Shown here one piece after another: positions 8,483-16,428 of a stretch of 64,000 bases of DNA. The DNA is from Bradyrhizobium sp. AUGA SZCCT0176 (lineage in GTDB: Bacteria > Pseudomonadota > Alphaproteobacteria > Rhizobiales > Xanthobacteraceae): the NCBI RefSeq assembly GCF_018130145.1, contig NZ_JAFCMB010000002.1:310001-374000 (forward strand). Direction: 5' to 3'. The translations under genes were made by a program, and so were the position numbers. How positions within the stretch are numbered: position 1 is the stretch's first letter; every line of letters begins with the position of its first letter. The notes under the pieces were generated by a model. That model saw only the letters and a list, made by a program, of their open reading frames with translations, had not been told where the DNA came from and did not search any database.

Positions 8483-9433
8483 TCACACCGGCGGCGTGCC
8501 GTGGGTGTGAAACGACTCGATCGTCTTCAGCCCCCAGGCCTGGCCTTTCTTGCGCTCTTCCTCGGTCCAGACGATCGGTTTCCAGTCGGGCGCGAGGATG
8601 AGGCGGGCGCCGGCGTTGGCGACCTCGACGCGGTTGCCGCCGGGTTCGTAGACATAGAGGAAGAAGGTTTGCTGGATCGCGTGCTTGTGCGGGCCGGTCT
8701 CGATGTGGATGCCGTTCTCCAGGAAGATGTCGGCGGCGCGCAATATCTCCTCGCGGCTGTCGAGCGCGTAGGTGACGTGATGGAAGCGGCCCATCTTGCC
8801 GTAGTGATCGCGGGTGTAGGCAAAGTCGTAGCTCTTGTTGCACATCGTCATCCACATCGCGGCTTCCGTGCCGTCGTTGAGCACGATCTGCTCGGTGGTG
8901 CGCAAGCCTAGATAGTTCTCGAAGAACAGGCGGTTGGCCTTGATGTCGACCGCCAGGCAATTGAGATGGTCGAGCCGGCGGACATTGACGCCGCGCGCCG
9001 GAAACCGCTGCGCCTGGTTCTTCAGCGCCGGCTTCAATTCGGGCGGCGCCTGATACCATTCGGTCTCGTAATAGAGCTCGACAATATGGCCATCCGGATC
9101 GCGGCAACGGAACGACGGCCCCTGCCCCATGTCGCCATCGACCCAGCCGATGTCGAAGCCGGACCGCTTCAGCGCGGCGACGCGGCGCTCCAGCGCCTGA
9201 GGGCTGCGCGCGCGCAGCGCCATATGCTCCATCCCTGAGGTTTTGGAAGCCGTCAGCTTCAGCGAATAGCGCTCGTAATCGTCCCAGCCGCGCAAATAGA
9301 CCGACTCGCCCTTGCGGCCGCTGACGGTCATGCCCATGACGTCAACGAAGAATTTTTCGCTCTCCTCCGGCTTCGGCGTCAACATTTCCATGTGGCCGAG
9401 ATGGGCGAGATCGAAGATCGGTTCGGGGGTCAT
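8483..9433 (-). CDS. VOC-type extradiol ring-cleavage dioxygenase (catechol 2,3-dioxygenase-like)
   Basis: This is a 316-residue type I extradiol dioxygenase with two VOC modules: N-terminal, about residues 8-125, and C-terminal, about 150-275. The Fe(II) ligands of the family are visible as His156 (RRLDHLNC), His219 (RFHHVTYALDS) and Glu270 (GGNRVEVA), and the downstream His/Tyr region GPHKHAIQQTFFLYVYEPGG also fits. ATG 9433 is chosen because GAGAGA lies seven bases upstream; an upstream extension would run into a palindromic repeat. It is the last gene of the TetR-led minus-strand operon that encodes LigI-, GalB- and LigK-like enzymes. It is therefore the best candidate for the ring-opening step. 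The exact catecholic substrate (protocatechuate, gallate or a substituted catechol) cannot be read from the sequence. Confidence 0.85.
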   Translation of the reverse strand: MTPEPIFDLAHLGHMEMLTPKPEESEKFFVDVMGMTVSGRKGESVYLRGWDDYERYSLKLTASKTSGMEHMALRARSPQALERRVAALKRSGFDIGWVDGDMGQGPSFRCRDPDGHIVELYYETEWYQAPPELKPALKNQAQRFPARGVNVRRLDHLNCLAVDIKANRLFFENYLGLRTTEQIVLNDGTEAAMWMTMCNKSYDFAYTRDHYGKMGRFHHVTYALDSREEILRAADIFLENGIHIETGPHKHAIQQTFFLYVYEPGGNRVEVANAGARLILAPDWKPIVWTEEERKKGQAWGLKTIESFHTHGTPPV

Positions 9434-9447
9434 AGGCGGTCTCTCTC

Positions 9448-9527
9448 GTAGGGTGGGCAAAGCGTAGCGTGCCCACCAGTTCAGATCGGATGGTGGGCAC
9501 GGCGCTACGCGCCTTTGCCCTCCCTAC
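9448..9527. repeat. Extragenic palindromic repeat
   Basis: GTAGGGTGGGCAAAGCG at the left is matched in inverted orientation by the right end (CGCCTTTGCCC ... CCCTAC), with inner GTGCCCACC / GGTGGGCAC arms. The whole element can fold into a long hairpin. Elements of this form recur between genes in Bradyrhizobium and relatives. It lies between two genes of one operon and overlaps the stop of the upstream gene by 4 bases, so it could affect mRNA stability. It has no poly-T tract of a terminator. Confidence 0.8.
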
Positions 9528-10378
9528 AATTGCAGCGCACGCGTTATGTCGTCGAACAGCTCATCGACGCTGAAAGCACGCGGAATGAGGGCTTGCTGGG
9601 CGGTGTAGCCGATAATCAGCTCCAGCGAACGACGCATCTCATCTGCAGAGAAACGTGGCGCAGCGGCTGACGCCTTGGCCGACTCCGCCAGCAACCGATG
9701 CACTTCCCGCACTACGTCCGGATTTTTCTCGCACAGGGCCCGGCTTACCACCACCATATGGTTGATCGGCACCACCTTGTGCTTGGCAGCCCAGGCCTTC
9801 TCCTCCGCGGCGACGTCGGCGAACAGCGGTTTGAAATCCGCATGCTCGGACTTCTCGCCGAGCACCGCATCGAGTTCACCATCCACAAGCATCTGGATGA
9901 TTGGCTTGCCGGCCGGCGCTCGTTTGGTCGTGTCCCTGAATTCGGCGACATGGGCGTCCTCGAAGGTCACCCAGTCGATCGAATTGAGATCGACGCCGTA
10001 ATCATTGGCGAGGATACCGCGCAGCCAGGCGCCGGTCGTGGTGGTAAAGGAGCGGATACCGACGCGCTTGCCGTTCAGATCGGTAGGGGTCAGCGCGCCC
10101 CGCTTTGCGTTGTACAGCGCATGTCCATGCTGAAAGCGCGCCATCACCACATCAGGCAGCAGCACCATCGGCTTGTCAAAGCTCCTGGCCATCAGATAGG
10201 TGACGATGGCCATCTCGGAGACGTCGAACGCGGCCTCGCGGACCATCGGCTTGAAGCCCTTGTTGGTCGGCGAATAGTCGACAAAGTCGAACTCGACCAG
10301 ATCGGATTTAATCGCGCCGCTCTTCAGCGCCGCGGCGCCGGGATGGTCGCCGAGCAAGGTGCGCAGGCGTATTGCCAT
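9524..10378 (-). CDS. 4,5-dihydroxyphthalate decarboxylase-like (Pht5-like) protein of the periplasmic-binding-protein fold
   Basis: This 284-residue protein starts at MAIRLRTLLGD. It has no signal peptide, although its fold is that of type 2 solute-binding proteins. The segments FDVSEMAIVTYLMAR, RGALTPTDLNGKRVGI and TTTGAWLRGILANDYGVD closely recall the family of Pseudomonas 4,5-dihydroxyphthalate decarboxylase (Pht5). Absence of an export signal favours a cytoplasmic enzyme over a transporter component. The gene begins 1 base after the stop of the LigK-like aldolase gene, so it belongs to the meta-cleavage operon. A decarboxylase converting a dihydroxy-dicarboxylate to a ring-cleavage substrate would fit. 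A non-enzymatic binding protein remains possible. Confidence 0.65.
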   Translation of the reverse strand: MAIRLRTLLGDHPGAAALKSGAIKSDLVEFDFVDYSPTNKGFKPMVREAAFDVSEMAIVTYLMARSFDKPMVLLPDVVMARFQHGHALYNAKRGALTPTDLNGKRVGIRSFTTTTGAWLRGILANDYGVDLNSIDWVTFEDAHVAEFRDTTKRAPAGKPIIQMLVDGELDAVLGEKSEHADFKPLFADVAAEEKAWAAKHKVVPINHMVVVSRALCEKNPDVVREVHRLLAESAKASAAAPRFSADEMRRSLELIIGYTAQQALIPRAFSVDELFDDITRALQL

Positions 10379-10379
10379 C

Positions 10380-11072
10380 TCAGTCGCTCTCCGGCTCATC
10401 GATATAGACAAGGCCTGCTTTCGCCAAGGGCTCGCGCATGTTGTACATGTCGAGGCCGAGCACACCAGCGGCGAGTTGCTTGCGCTTGCCGTCCTCGTCG
10501 GCGTGGCGTTTTTCTCCCTTGGCAACGACGTCGGCGGCATCTTTCCGCCTGACGACCACAACACCGTCGTCATCGGCGACGACAGCGTCGCCCGGCACCA
10601 CGTTGATCCCGGCGCAGACCACGGGCACATTGACGGCGCCCAAGGTCGCCTTGACCGTGCCCTTGGCGGAAATCGCCCTCGACCACACCGGAAACCCCAT
10701 CTCGCGCAGCGCCTTGGCATCGCGGACGCCGGCATCGATCACCAGGCCCCTGACGCCGCGCGCCATCAGCGAGGTCGCGAGCAGATCGCCGAACATGCCG
10801 TCGGTATTGTCGGTGGTGCAGCCGACCACCAGAATGTCGCCGGGCTTGCACTGCTCCACCGCGACATGGATCATCCAGTTGTCGCCGGGCTGCGCCAGCA
10901 CGGTCACCGCCGTGCCTGCCGCCTCGCCGCCGGCCCATACCGGACGCAAATATGGTTTCATCAGGCCGAAGCGGCCATAGGCCTCGTGCGCGGTGGCGAC
11001 GCCGAGCGTGCCAAGGCGGTTCACGAGGTCGGCATCGGTGCGCTTGATGTTGCGGACAACAACGGTTTTCAT
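10380..11072 (-). CDS. ligK: RraA-family 4-carboxy-4-hydroxy-2-oxoadipate aldolase (LigK/GalC-like)
   Basis: This 230-residue protein matches the length of LigK/ProA/GalC aldolases. The divalent-metal and substrate motif GxxxDxxxRD is visible as GLVIDAGVRD (Asp113, Arg117, Asp118), and VEQCKPGDILVVG precedes it. The reaction splits 4-carboxy-4-hydroxy-2-oxoadipate to pyruvate and oxaloacetate, the last step of the protocatechuate 4,5-cleavage and gallate pathways. Its start codon overlaps the stop of the GalB-like gene (ATGA), which shows translational coupling. The presence of LigI- and GalB-like genes in the same operon raises confidence over a generic RraA-like call. Confidence 0.85.
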   Translation of the reverse strand: MKTVVVRNIKRTDADLVNRLGTLGVATAHEAYGRFGLMKPYLRPVWAGGEAAGTAVTVLAQPGDNWMIHVAVEQCKPGDILVVGCTTDNTDGMFGDLLATSLMARGVRGLVIDAGVRDAKALREMGFPVWSRAISAKGTVKATLGAVNVPVVCAGINVVPGDAVVADDDGVVVVRRKDAADVVAKGEKRHADEDGKRKQLAAGVLGLDMYNMREPLAKAGLVYIDEPESD

Positions 11073-11794
11073 GCCAGTTCCTCCATCGCCATCGGGAACA
11101 GCCGCTGATAGGCCTCGCCATAGGTCATGGCCTTGCCGGAATTGCGGCCGCCCTGCATGCCCCGCTGCAATGCGACGCGCTCATAGTACGCCCACAGGTG
11201 TTTTTGCGCGGCGAGAATTTCAAAGGTCTTGCGCTTCTGCTCCCAAACCTCGTCGATGTTGAGGATCACCTGCGGCTTGAAATTGCACATCTCGGGCTGG
11301 TGCGGCTCGAACAGGAACACCGGCGGCGCGGCGTAGGTGTACTTAGCGCCGGGCTTGTGGCCCATCGCCTGCGCCACCACGCGGGTCTCCTGCGCGAAAT
11401 GCGCGGCGTTGGGATGATCGAAATTGTAGGGGTCTTCCAGCGCGTGGGTGAGCACGAAGGACGGATTGAGTTCGCGGTAGATATCGACCATGCGATCGAA
11501 ATGCGCTTCGGTGGTGCGCAGCGGATAATCGCCGGCATCGAAGAATTCGATTTCCGCTCCCAGCATCTCGGCTGCGCGCTGCGCCTCGTCGCGCCGTCCC
11601 GCCTTGACCTTTTCAAGCGTGGCACCGGTTTCCTTCCAGGCGAACTGGCTCTCGCCGCGCTCACCGAACGACAGGCAGGCGATCTTGATGCGGTACCCCT
11701 TCTTGGCGTGAAGCGCGATCGCCCCGCCCGCGCGCCAGACGAAATCGCCGGGATGCGCCGTGACCACGAGGCCGGTCTTGTTTGCATTGGTCAT
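11069..11794 (-). CDS. galB: 4-oxalomesaconate hydratase, PIG-L-like (GalB-type)
   Basis: This is a 241-residue PIG-L/LmbE-fold protein. The metal-binding start motif reads AHPGDFVWRAGGAIALH rather than the deacetylase AHPDDE, and CLSFGERGES follows. Both features are characteristic of GalB from Pseudomonas putida, a PIG-L homologue that hydrates 4-oxalomesaconate instead of deacetylating. The second metal region is NFDHPNAAHFAQE. An AGAGGAAA ribosome-binding site precedes the ATG. The product, 4-carboxy-4-hydroxy-2-oxoadipate, is the substrate of the overlapping LigK-like gene. This neighbourhood argues strongly for hydratase function; LmbE-type deacetylase is the weaker alternative. Confidence 0.85.
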   Translation of the reverse strand: MTNANKTGLVVTAHPGDFVWRAGGAIALHAKKGYRIKIACLSFGERGESQFAWKETGATLEKVKAGRRDEAQRAAEMLGAEIEFFDAGDYPLRTTEAHFDRMVDIYRELNPSFVLTHALEDPYNFDHPNAAHFAQETRVVAQAMGHKPGAKYTYAAPPVFLFEPHQPEMCNFKPQVILNIDEVWEQKRKTFEILAAQKHLWAYYERVALQRGMQGGRNSGKAMTYGEAYQRLFPMAMEELA

Positions 11795-11820
11795 TGCTGT
11801 TTCCTCTTTCGGTTTTCCGG

Positions 11821-12825
11821 CTATTGCTTCTCGATGCCCGCCCGCTCGATCACTTTAGCCCATTTCTCGATATCGTCCTTCAGCCGCTGCGCGATTTCCT
11901 CCGGCGTGGAGGCCTTGGCCTCGATGCCCAGCTCGAGCGCGCGCTTCTTCAAGTCGGGCGTGTCGAGCACCTCGCGGAGCGCCGCATTGAGCGTCTTGAT
12001 CACCTCCGGCGGCGTGCCCTTGGGCGCAAAAATCGCGTTCCAGGACTGCGCCTCGAAATCGCCGCCGCCGGCTTCCTTTACCGTCGGAACGTCAGGCAGG
12101 AACGGCGTGCGGACCGAACCTGAAGTCGAGACCGCAGTCACCGCCTTATCTGATATGTGCGACTGCACCGCGGTGTAATTCTCGATCGCCATCTGGATAT
12201 CGCCGCGCAGCAGCGCGATCAGGACATCGGGCGAACTGCGGAACGGCACGATGGTGATTTCGACGCCGGCAGTGGATTTGAACAATTGCGCCGAGAGGTT
12301 TTGCGTCGAGCCGACATTGATGGTGCCGACATTGAGCGCACCGGGCCTTGCCTTGGCCGCTTTGATCAGGTCCGCCAATGTCTGGTACGGCGAGCCGGCC
12401 TGAGTGACGAGGATGAAGTCGAAATAACCCATGCTCGAGACCGGAACGAAATCCCTGACCGGATCGAATCTCAGGTTCTTGAACAGCGACACCGAAATCG
12501 CGGTGCCATTGCTCAGCAGCGCCAGCGTATAGCCGTCGGCGGCCGACGACAGCACCGCGCGAGCGGCGGTGATGCCGCCGGCGCCCGGCATGTTCTCGAT
12601 GATGAAGCGCTGCCCGAGCTTTTCGCCGAGCTTCTCGGTGACGATCCGCGCGGTGACGTCGGCAACCCCGCCCGGACCGAAGGGGAGGATCAGCCGCACC
12701 GGCCGGTTTGGATAATTCTGGGCGCAGGCGATCTGCGGCGTCAGCAGCAACACTGCCAACACAAATGCGCCTGCGATCGATGCGCAGCGGCCGCTCAAAC
12801 CAAAACCCTCGGGCCTGACCGTCAT
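11821..12825 (-). CDS. Bug-family (TctC) substrate-binding protein
   Basis: This is a 334-residue periplasmic protein. Its signal peptide has a hydrophobic core about residues 16-30 and a cleavage site near ACAQNYP. The family start NYPNRPVRLILPFGPGGVAD follows, and then GYTLALLSNGTA. The ATG at 12825 lies 10 bases after the LigI-like stop; a TTG at 12846 would overlap that gene. It sits between the LigI-like and GalB-like genes. It probably captures an aromatic carboxylate or pathway dicarboxylate for the operon. No TctA/TctB partner is present. Confidence 0.9.
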   Translation of the reverse strand: MTVRPEGFGLSGRCASIAGAFVLAVLLLTPQIACAQNYPNRPVRLILPFGPGGVADVTARIVTEKLGEKLGQRFIIENMPGAGGITAARAVLSSAADGYTLALLSNGTAISVSLFKNLRFDPVRDFVPVSSMGYFDFILVTQAGSPYQTLADLIKAAKARPGALNVGTINVGSTQNLSAQLFKSTAGVEITIVPFRSSPDVLIALLRGDIQMAIENYTAVQSHISDKAVTAVSTSGSVRTPFLPDVPTVKEAGGGDFEAQSWNAIFAPKGTPPEVIKTLNAALREVLDTPDLKKRALELGIEAKASTPEEIAQRLKDDIEKWAKVIERAGIEKQ

Positions 12826-12835
12826 GGTTGATCCA

Positions 12836-13708
12836 TCAGAACTCAAACAGCCGCGCGGGATTATCGACCAGTATCTTTTGCTGCAACTCGGGCTCCGGCG
12901 CGAATAGTGGAATGAGGTCGACCAGATCGCCGTCGTTCGGCATCGCCTTGACGTTGGGATGCGGCCAGTCGGTTCCCCAGATCACGCGATCCGGCGCCGT
13001 CTCGATGATGCGGCGCGCAAACGGCACCGCGTCGTGGAACGGCGGTCCGCTGGAGGACACCCGCTCGCAGCCGCAGACCTTGACCCAGCATTTCTCGTCG
13101 CGCTGCATCAGGTCGATCAGGGTCCGGAACGGCAACTGGTTGAGTCCGTCAGCAGCCTTGACCCGTCCCATGTGATCGATGGTGTAGCGCACCGGCAGTT
13201 TTGCCAGCAGGTCGGCATATTCAGGCAAGTCGATCGCATCGAAATGCAGGTCGATGTGCCAGCCGAGCGGCGCCACCATCGCGACGATCTTGTGGAACAC
13301 CGCCATGTCGGGCACACCTCCGAGATGGCGCACGAAATTGAAGCGGCAGCCGCGGAAACCGCCGTCGTGAAGCTCCTGAAGGCCGCGCTCAGTGATGGTA
13401 TCGTCGATATTGGCGACGGCGCGAAAGGTCCCGTTGCTGACGGCGATGGCGTCGAGCGCAACGCGATTGTCGGTGCCGTGCACGCTGGCATTGACGATGA
13501 CGGCCCGGCCAATGCCGAGCTTCTGATGCAGCGCCCTGAAATCCTCCAGCGGTGCGTCCGGCGGCGTGTACGGTCGCCCCGGCGCATACGGATATTTGTC
13601 GCCCGGCCCGAAAATATGGGTGTGCGCGTCGCACGCCAGCGGCGGCAGGCGGAATTTCGGCGTCCGCGTATTGCGATCCGGGCCGGGAATCGTTGGCTTC
13701 GACATCAT
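12836..13708 (-). CDS. ligI: 2-pyrone-4,6-dicarboxylate lactonase-like amidohydrolase (LigI-like)
   Basis: This is a 290-residue TIM-barrel amidohydrolase. ACDAHTHIFGPG carries the HxH pair (His29, His31), RYTIDHMGR gives the downstream His, and VIWGTDWPHPN gives the catalytic Asp. These match 2-pyrone-4,6-dicarboxylate lactonases such as LigI. The family hydrolyses the pyrone to 4-oxalomesaconate, which would feed the GalB- and LigK-like enzymes of the same operon. The start is taken at 13708 (MMSKPTIPGP), 4 bases after the TetR stop, with GAGAGC just upstream; the second ATG at 13705 is equally possible. Related amidohydrolases acting on other lactones are the alternative. Confidence 0.85.
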   Translation of the reverse strand: MMSKPTIPGPDRNTRTPKFRLPPLACDAHTHIFGPGDKYPYAPGRPYTPPDAPLEDFRALHQKLGIGRAVIVNASVHGTDNRVALDAIAVSNGTFRAVANIDDTITERGLQELHDGGFRGCRFNFVRHLGGVPDMAVFHKIVAMVAPLGWHIDLHFDAIDLPEYADLLAKLPVRYTIDHMGRVKAADGLNQLPFRTLIDLMQRDEKCWVKVCGCERVSSSGPPFHDAVPFARRIIETAPDRVIWGTDWPHPNVKAMPNDGDLVDLIPLFAPEPELQQKILVDNPARLFEF

Positions 13709-13712
13709 GCTC

Positions 13713-14426
13713 TCATGCGGTGCGTGAGCGGGAACCGGCCGGGGCTTTCCTGGCTCCGGCTTTCGCAGCGGGCTCGGCGGCCGCCTGGCCGTTAATGTCA
13801 GGCGCCTGCAGTGCGGCGACGGTGGCAGAAACCAGTTGCTCGATCGCCTCGGCCATGTCGGCGCCATCGGCCTCGCCACGCGACAACCGCGTCACCCGTT
13901 CCGGGTTGACCAGGGTGTAATAGAGCGCGCCGAGCAGGAACTGGGAGCGCCAGACCAGCGTCCTGCGCGGCAGATGCGGCAGGCTCTGCTCGATCGCTTC
14001 AATGAAGGCGTTGGTGGTGTCGTCGAAGATCTCCGCAATGATGCGGCCGACCACGGCGTTGCCTTCCGCCGACATGACAGCGCGCAGCCGCGTGAACCGC
14101 GCGCCGCCGCCCGCCAGATCGCTGCTCGACGAAAACGCCGGCTGCACATAGGCGCGCACCACGGCCTCGAGCCGGTCCTGCACGTCGCGCACGCGCCGCG
14201 CCGCCACCAATAACTCGATACGGCGCTTGTTCATGGGACCGCAATGCCGCTTGTAGATTTCGAGCAGCAGGCCGTCCTTGCTCTTGAAATGATAGGTGAC
14301 GCTGCCGGGATTGGCGCCCGCCTCCAGCGCGATGTCGCGGATCGAGACCGCGTTGAAGCCCCGGGTCGAGAACAGGCTCTCGGCCGCGCTGAGGATTGCT
14401 TCCCGCATATTGGGATTGCGCGTCAT
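13713..14426 (-). CDS. TetR/AcrR-family transcriptional regulator
   Basis: This is a 237-residue regulator. The N-terminal helix-turn-helix runs from AILSAAESLFSTRGF through IRDIALEAGANPGSVTYHF, the standard TetR DNA-binding pattern. The C-terminal part is helical and ends in a 25-residue Ala/Lys/Arg-rich tail. It is the first gene of the minus-strand meta-cleavage operon and is divergent from a solute-binding-protein gene. A 16-base palindrome lies 48 bases upstream of its start. It probably represses both directions and responds to an aromatic substrate or pathway metabolite. The ligand is unknown. Confidence 0.93.
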   Translation of the reverse strand: MTRNPNMREAILSAAESLFSTRGFNAVSIRDIALEAGANPGSVTYHFKSKDGLLLEIYKRHCGPMNKRRIELLVAARRVRDVQDRLEAVVRAYVQPAFSSSSDLAGGGARFTRLRAVMSAEGNAVVGRIIAEIFDDTTNAFIEAIEQSLPHLPRRTLVWRSQFLLGALYYTLVNPERVTRLSRGEADGADMAEAIEQLVSATVAALQAPDINGQAAAEPAAKAGARKAPAGSRSRTA

Positions 14427-14473
14427 GAGTTTTCTTTGGGCTTTTCTTTGGGGTTTGCTTTCCGCTTTTTCTT

Positions 14474-14489
14474 TTGTACAGATGTACAA
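14474..14489. promoter_or_regulatory. Palindrome, probable TetR operator
   Basis: TTGTACAGATGTACAA has perfect 7-base arms (TTGTACA/TGTACAA) around a 2-base centre. It lies in the 150-base divergent region between the TetR gene (start 14426) and the plus-strand solute-binding gene (start 14577). TetR regulators bind such short palindromes. The assignment is based on symmetry and position. Confidence 0.65.
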
Positions 14490-14576
14490 ATTATCAGGTC
14501 CAGTCAACAAATATATCGGTGGCGCCGGAAAAACCCGACGCCGACGCGACTGGAGCGGAAGGCACGGGAGAGCGAT

Positions 14577-15377
14577 ATGGCTGGAAGGCGCCAGATCATT
14601 GTTGCGGTGCTGGCGGTTGCCGCGCTCTTTGCCGGTGGCGCCATTGCGGCCGACACCGAGATTCGGCAGATCCTCGCGCCGAGCGGTGCGCTGCGGGTGG
14701 CGCTGTATCCGGGAACACCGACCTCGATCCTGCCGGATCCGAAGTCGGGCGGACCAAAGGGCGTCGGCTACGATCTCGGCAAGGAACTCGCGAGCCGGCT
14801 CGGCGTACCCTTTGAGCCGGTGATTTTCTCCGTGAACGCCGAGGTCCTCGAAGCGGTCAAGACGGGCAAGGCCGACATCGCCCTCACCAACGCCACGGCC
14901 GCGCGGGCACGGGAGTTGGATTTCGGCCCGCCCGTTTTTGAAGTCGAGCTCGGCTATCTCGTGCCGAAGGGCTCGGCGCTCACAGCGCTGATCGAGGTGG
15001 ATGCAGCAGGCATGCGCGTCGGCGTCACGGCAGGAAGCTCCTCGGACGGCACCCTTACGCGCGACCTGAAGAAGGCCGAGATCGTGCGCGCGGCAAATTT
15101 CGATGCCGCCATCGAGATGCTGACGGCCGGCACCCTCCACGCCTATGCCACCAACAAGGCCTCGCTGTACGAGATGTCGGAGAAGCTGCCGGGGTCAAAA
15201 GTGCTCGACGGCCGCTGGGGCGTCGAGCGTTTCGCAATCGGCGTCCCAAAAGGACGCGACGGCGGGATGGCGTTCATCCGGCAGTTCACCGAAGCCGCGA
15301 AGTCGGAAGGCCTGGTCAAGGCAGCGATTGCGCGCGCGGGGCTGCGCGGCGCGGTTGCGCCGGAAACACAGAATTAG
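14577..15377 (+). CDS. Family 3 extracellular solute-binding protein (amino-acid/polar-ligand ABC type)
   Basis: This 266-residue protein has a signal peptide (IIVAVLAVAALFAGGAIAAD) followed by a periplasmic-binding-protein type 2 domain. Family 3 features are LRVALYPGTPTS, YDLGKELASRLGV, GKADIALTNATA and the hinge-proximal VGVTAGSSSDGTL. The start at 14577 is chosen for the signal peptide and the GGGAGAG site upstream. No permease or ATPase follows; the next gene encodes a Bug protein. It is divergent from TetR and shares the putative operator, so it may take up a substrate for the meta-cleavage operon. It could also be a sensor-type binding protein. Confidence 0.88.
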   Translation: MAGRRQIIVAVLAVAALFAGGAIAADTEIRQILAPSGALRVALYPGTPTSILPDPKSGGPKGVGYDLGKELASRLGVPFEPVIFSVNAEVLEAVKTGKADIALTNATAARARELDFGPPVFEVELGYLVPKGSALTALIEVDAAGMRVGVTAGSSSDGTLTRDLKKAEIVRAANFDAAIEMLTAGTLHAYATNKASLYEMSEKLPGSKVLDGRWGVERFAIGVPKGRDGGMAFIRQFTEAAKSEGLVKAAIARAGLRGAVAPETQN

Positions 15378-15431
15378 CGGCGCACGCAGCCCACTTCCAA
15401 CCATCGATCCGGACAAGAAGGATTTCCTGCC

Positions 15432-16409
15432 ATGCCTGCCCCACGAAAACTCATCCGTTCCGTTCTGGCCGCGGCACTATTCTCGCTGGCCGGTACGCTG
15501 GCACACGCCGAGGGTTTCCCAAGCAAGCCGGTGCGCATCCTGGTGCCCTATGCCGCCGGCGGCGCGGTTGATGTCCTCGCGCGCACGGTCGGCCAGTCGC
15601 TGTCGAAGATCTGGGGCCAGCAGCCCGTGATCGAAAACCGGCCCGGCGCCGGCGGCACTATCGCTTCGCAGGCACTGACCCAATCCGCGCCCGACGGCTA
15701 CACCCTGATCCTGGTCGCCAGCGGCCATCCGCTCAATCAATTCTTCTATCCAAAGCTGCCCTACGACACTTTCAAGGATTTCACCGCGATCAGCGAGATC
15801 GCCGCGTCGCCGCTTGCCATCGTCGTCTCCAGGGACAGCCCCGTGAAGAATCTCGGGGAGTTGCTGACGATCGCCCGCGAGAAGCCCGACGCCCTGTCCT
15901 ATGGCATGTCCGGCAACGGCACGTCCGCGCACCTTGCCGGCGAACTGCTCAACTACATGGCCAAGGTGAAGATCCTCGCGATTCCCTACAAGGGCGGTGC
16001 GCCCGCCCTCACCGCCGTGATATCAGGCGAGATTCCGATCAGCGTCAACCCATTGCCGGAGGTCGTCGGCCAGCTCGAGGGCTCTACGGTGCGCGCACTT
16101 GCGGTGACGACGGCGCAGCGCGCCAAGGCGTTGCCGAATGTCCCGACGGTCGCAGAGTCCGGCTTGCCCGGCTACGACGCGTCGGTGTGGTGGGGCTTTC
16201 TTGGACCCGCGGGCATGGCGCCGGAACTGCTGAGCAAGATCAACGCCGATCTCAAGGCCACTCTCAAGGACCCGGTGGTTCTGACCGCGCTGGAAAAGAT
16301 GGGCGCGACGCCGGTCGGAAACTCACCGCAGGAATTCGACGCGTTCATGCGCGCGGAGGCCGCCAAGTGGGAGCCGGTGCTCAAGGAAGCCAACATCAAG
16401 ATGCAGTGA
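15432..16409 (+). CDS. Bug-family (TctC) substrate-binding protein
   Basis: This is a 325-residue exported protein with a signal peptide to about residue 26 (AHAEGFPSK). It carries the family motif FPSKPVRILVPYAAGGAVD, then GYTLILVASGHP and the conserved GTSAHLAGE segment. AGAAGGA precedes the ATG. It follows the family 3 binding protein by 54 bases and is convergent with the MFS gene. It is probably part of the TetR-controlled plus-strand unit. No membrane partner is encoded nearby. Confidence 0.92.
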   Translation: MPAPRKLIRSVLAAALFSLAGTLAHAEGFPSKPVRILVPYAAGGAVDVLARTVGQSLSKIWGQQPVIENRPGAGGTIASQALTQSAPDGYTLILVASGHPLNQFFYPKLPYDTFKDFTAISEIAASPLAIVVSRDSPVKNLGELLTIAREKPDALSYGMSGNGTSAHLAGELLNYMAKVKILAIPYKGGAPALTAVISGEIPISVNPLPEVVGQLEGSTVRALAVTTAQRAKALPNVPTVAESGLPGYDASVWWGFLGPAGMAPELLSKINADLKATLKDPVVLTALEKMGATPVGNSPQEFDAFMRAEAAKWEPVLKEANIKMQ

Positions 16410-16428
16410 GGCGCCGCCAACGCGACGC

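Noticed and set aside
9448..9527. Long hairpin considered as a rho-independent terminator
   Set aside because: No T-run follows and it lies inside an apparent operon. It matches a dispersed repeat type instead.
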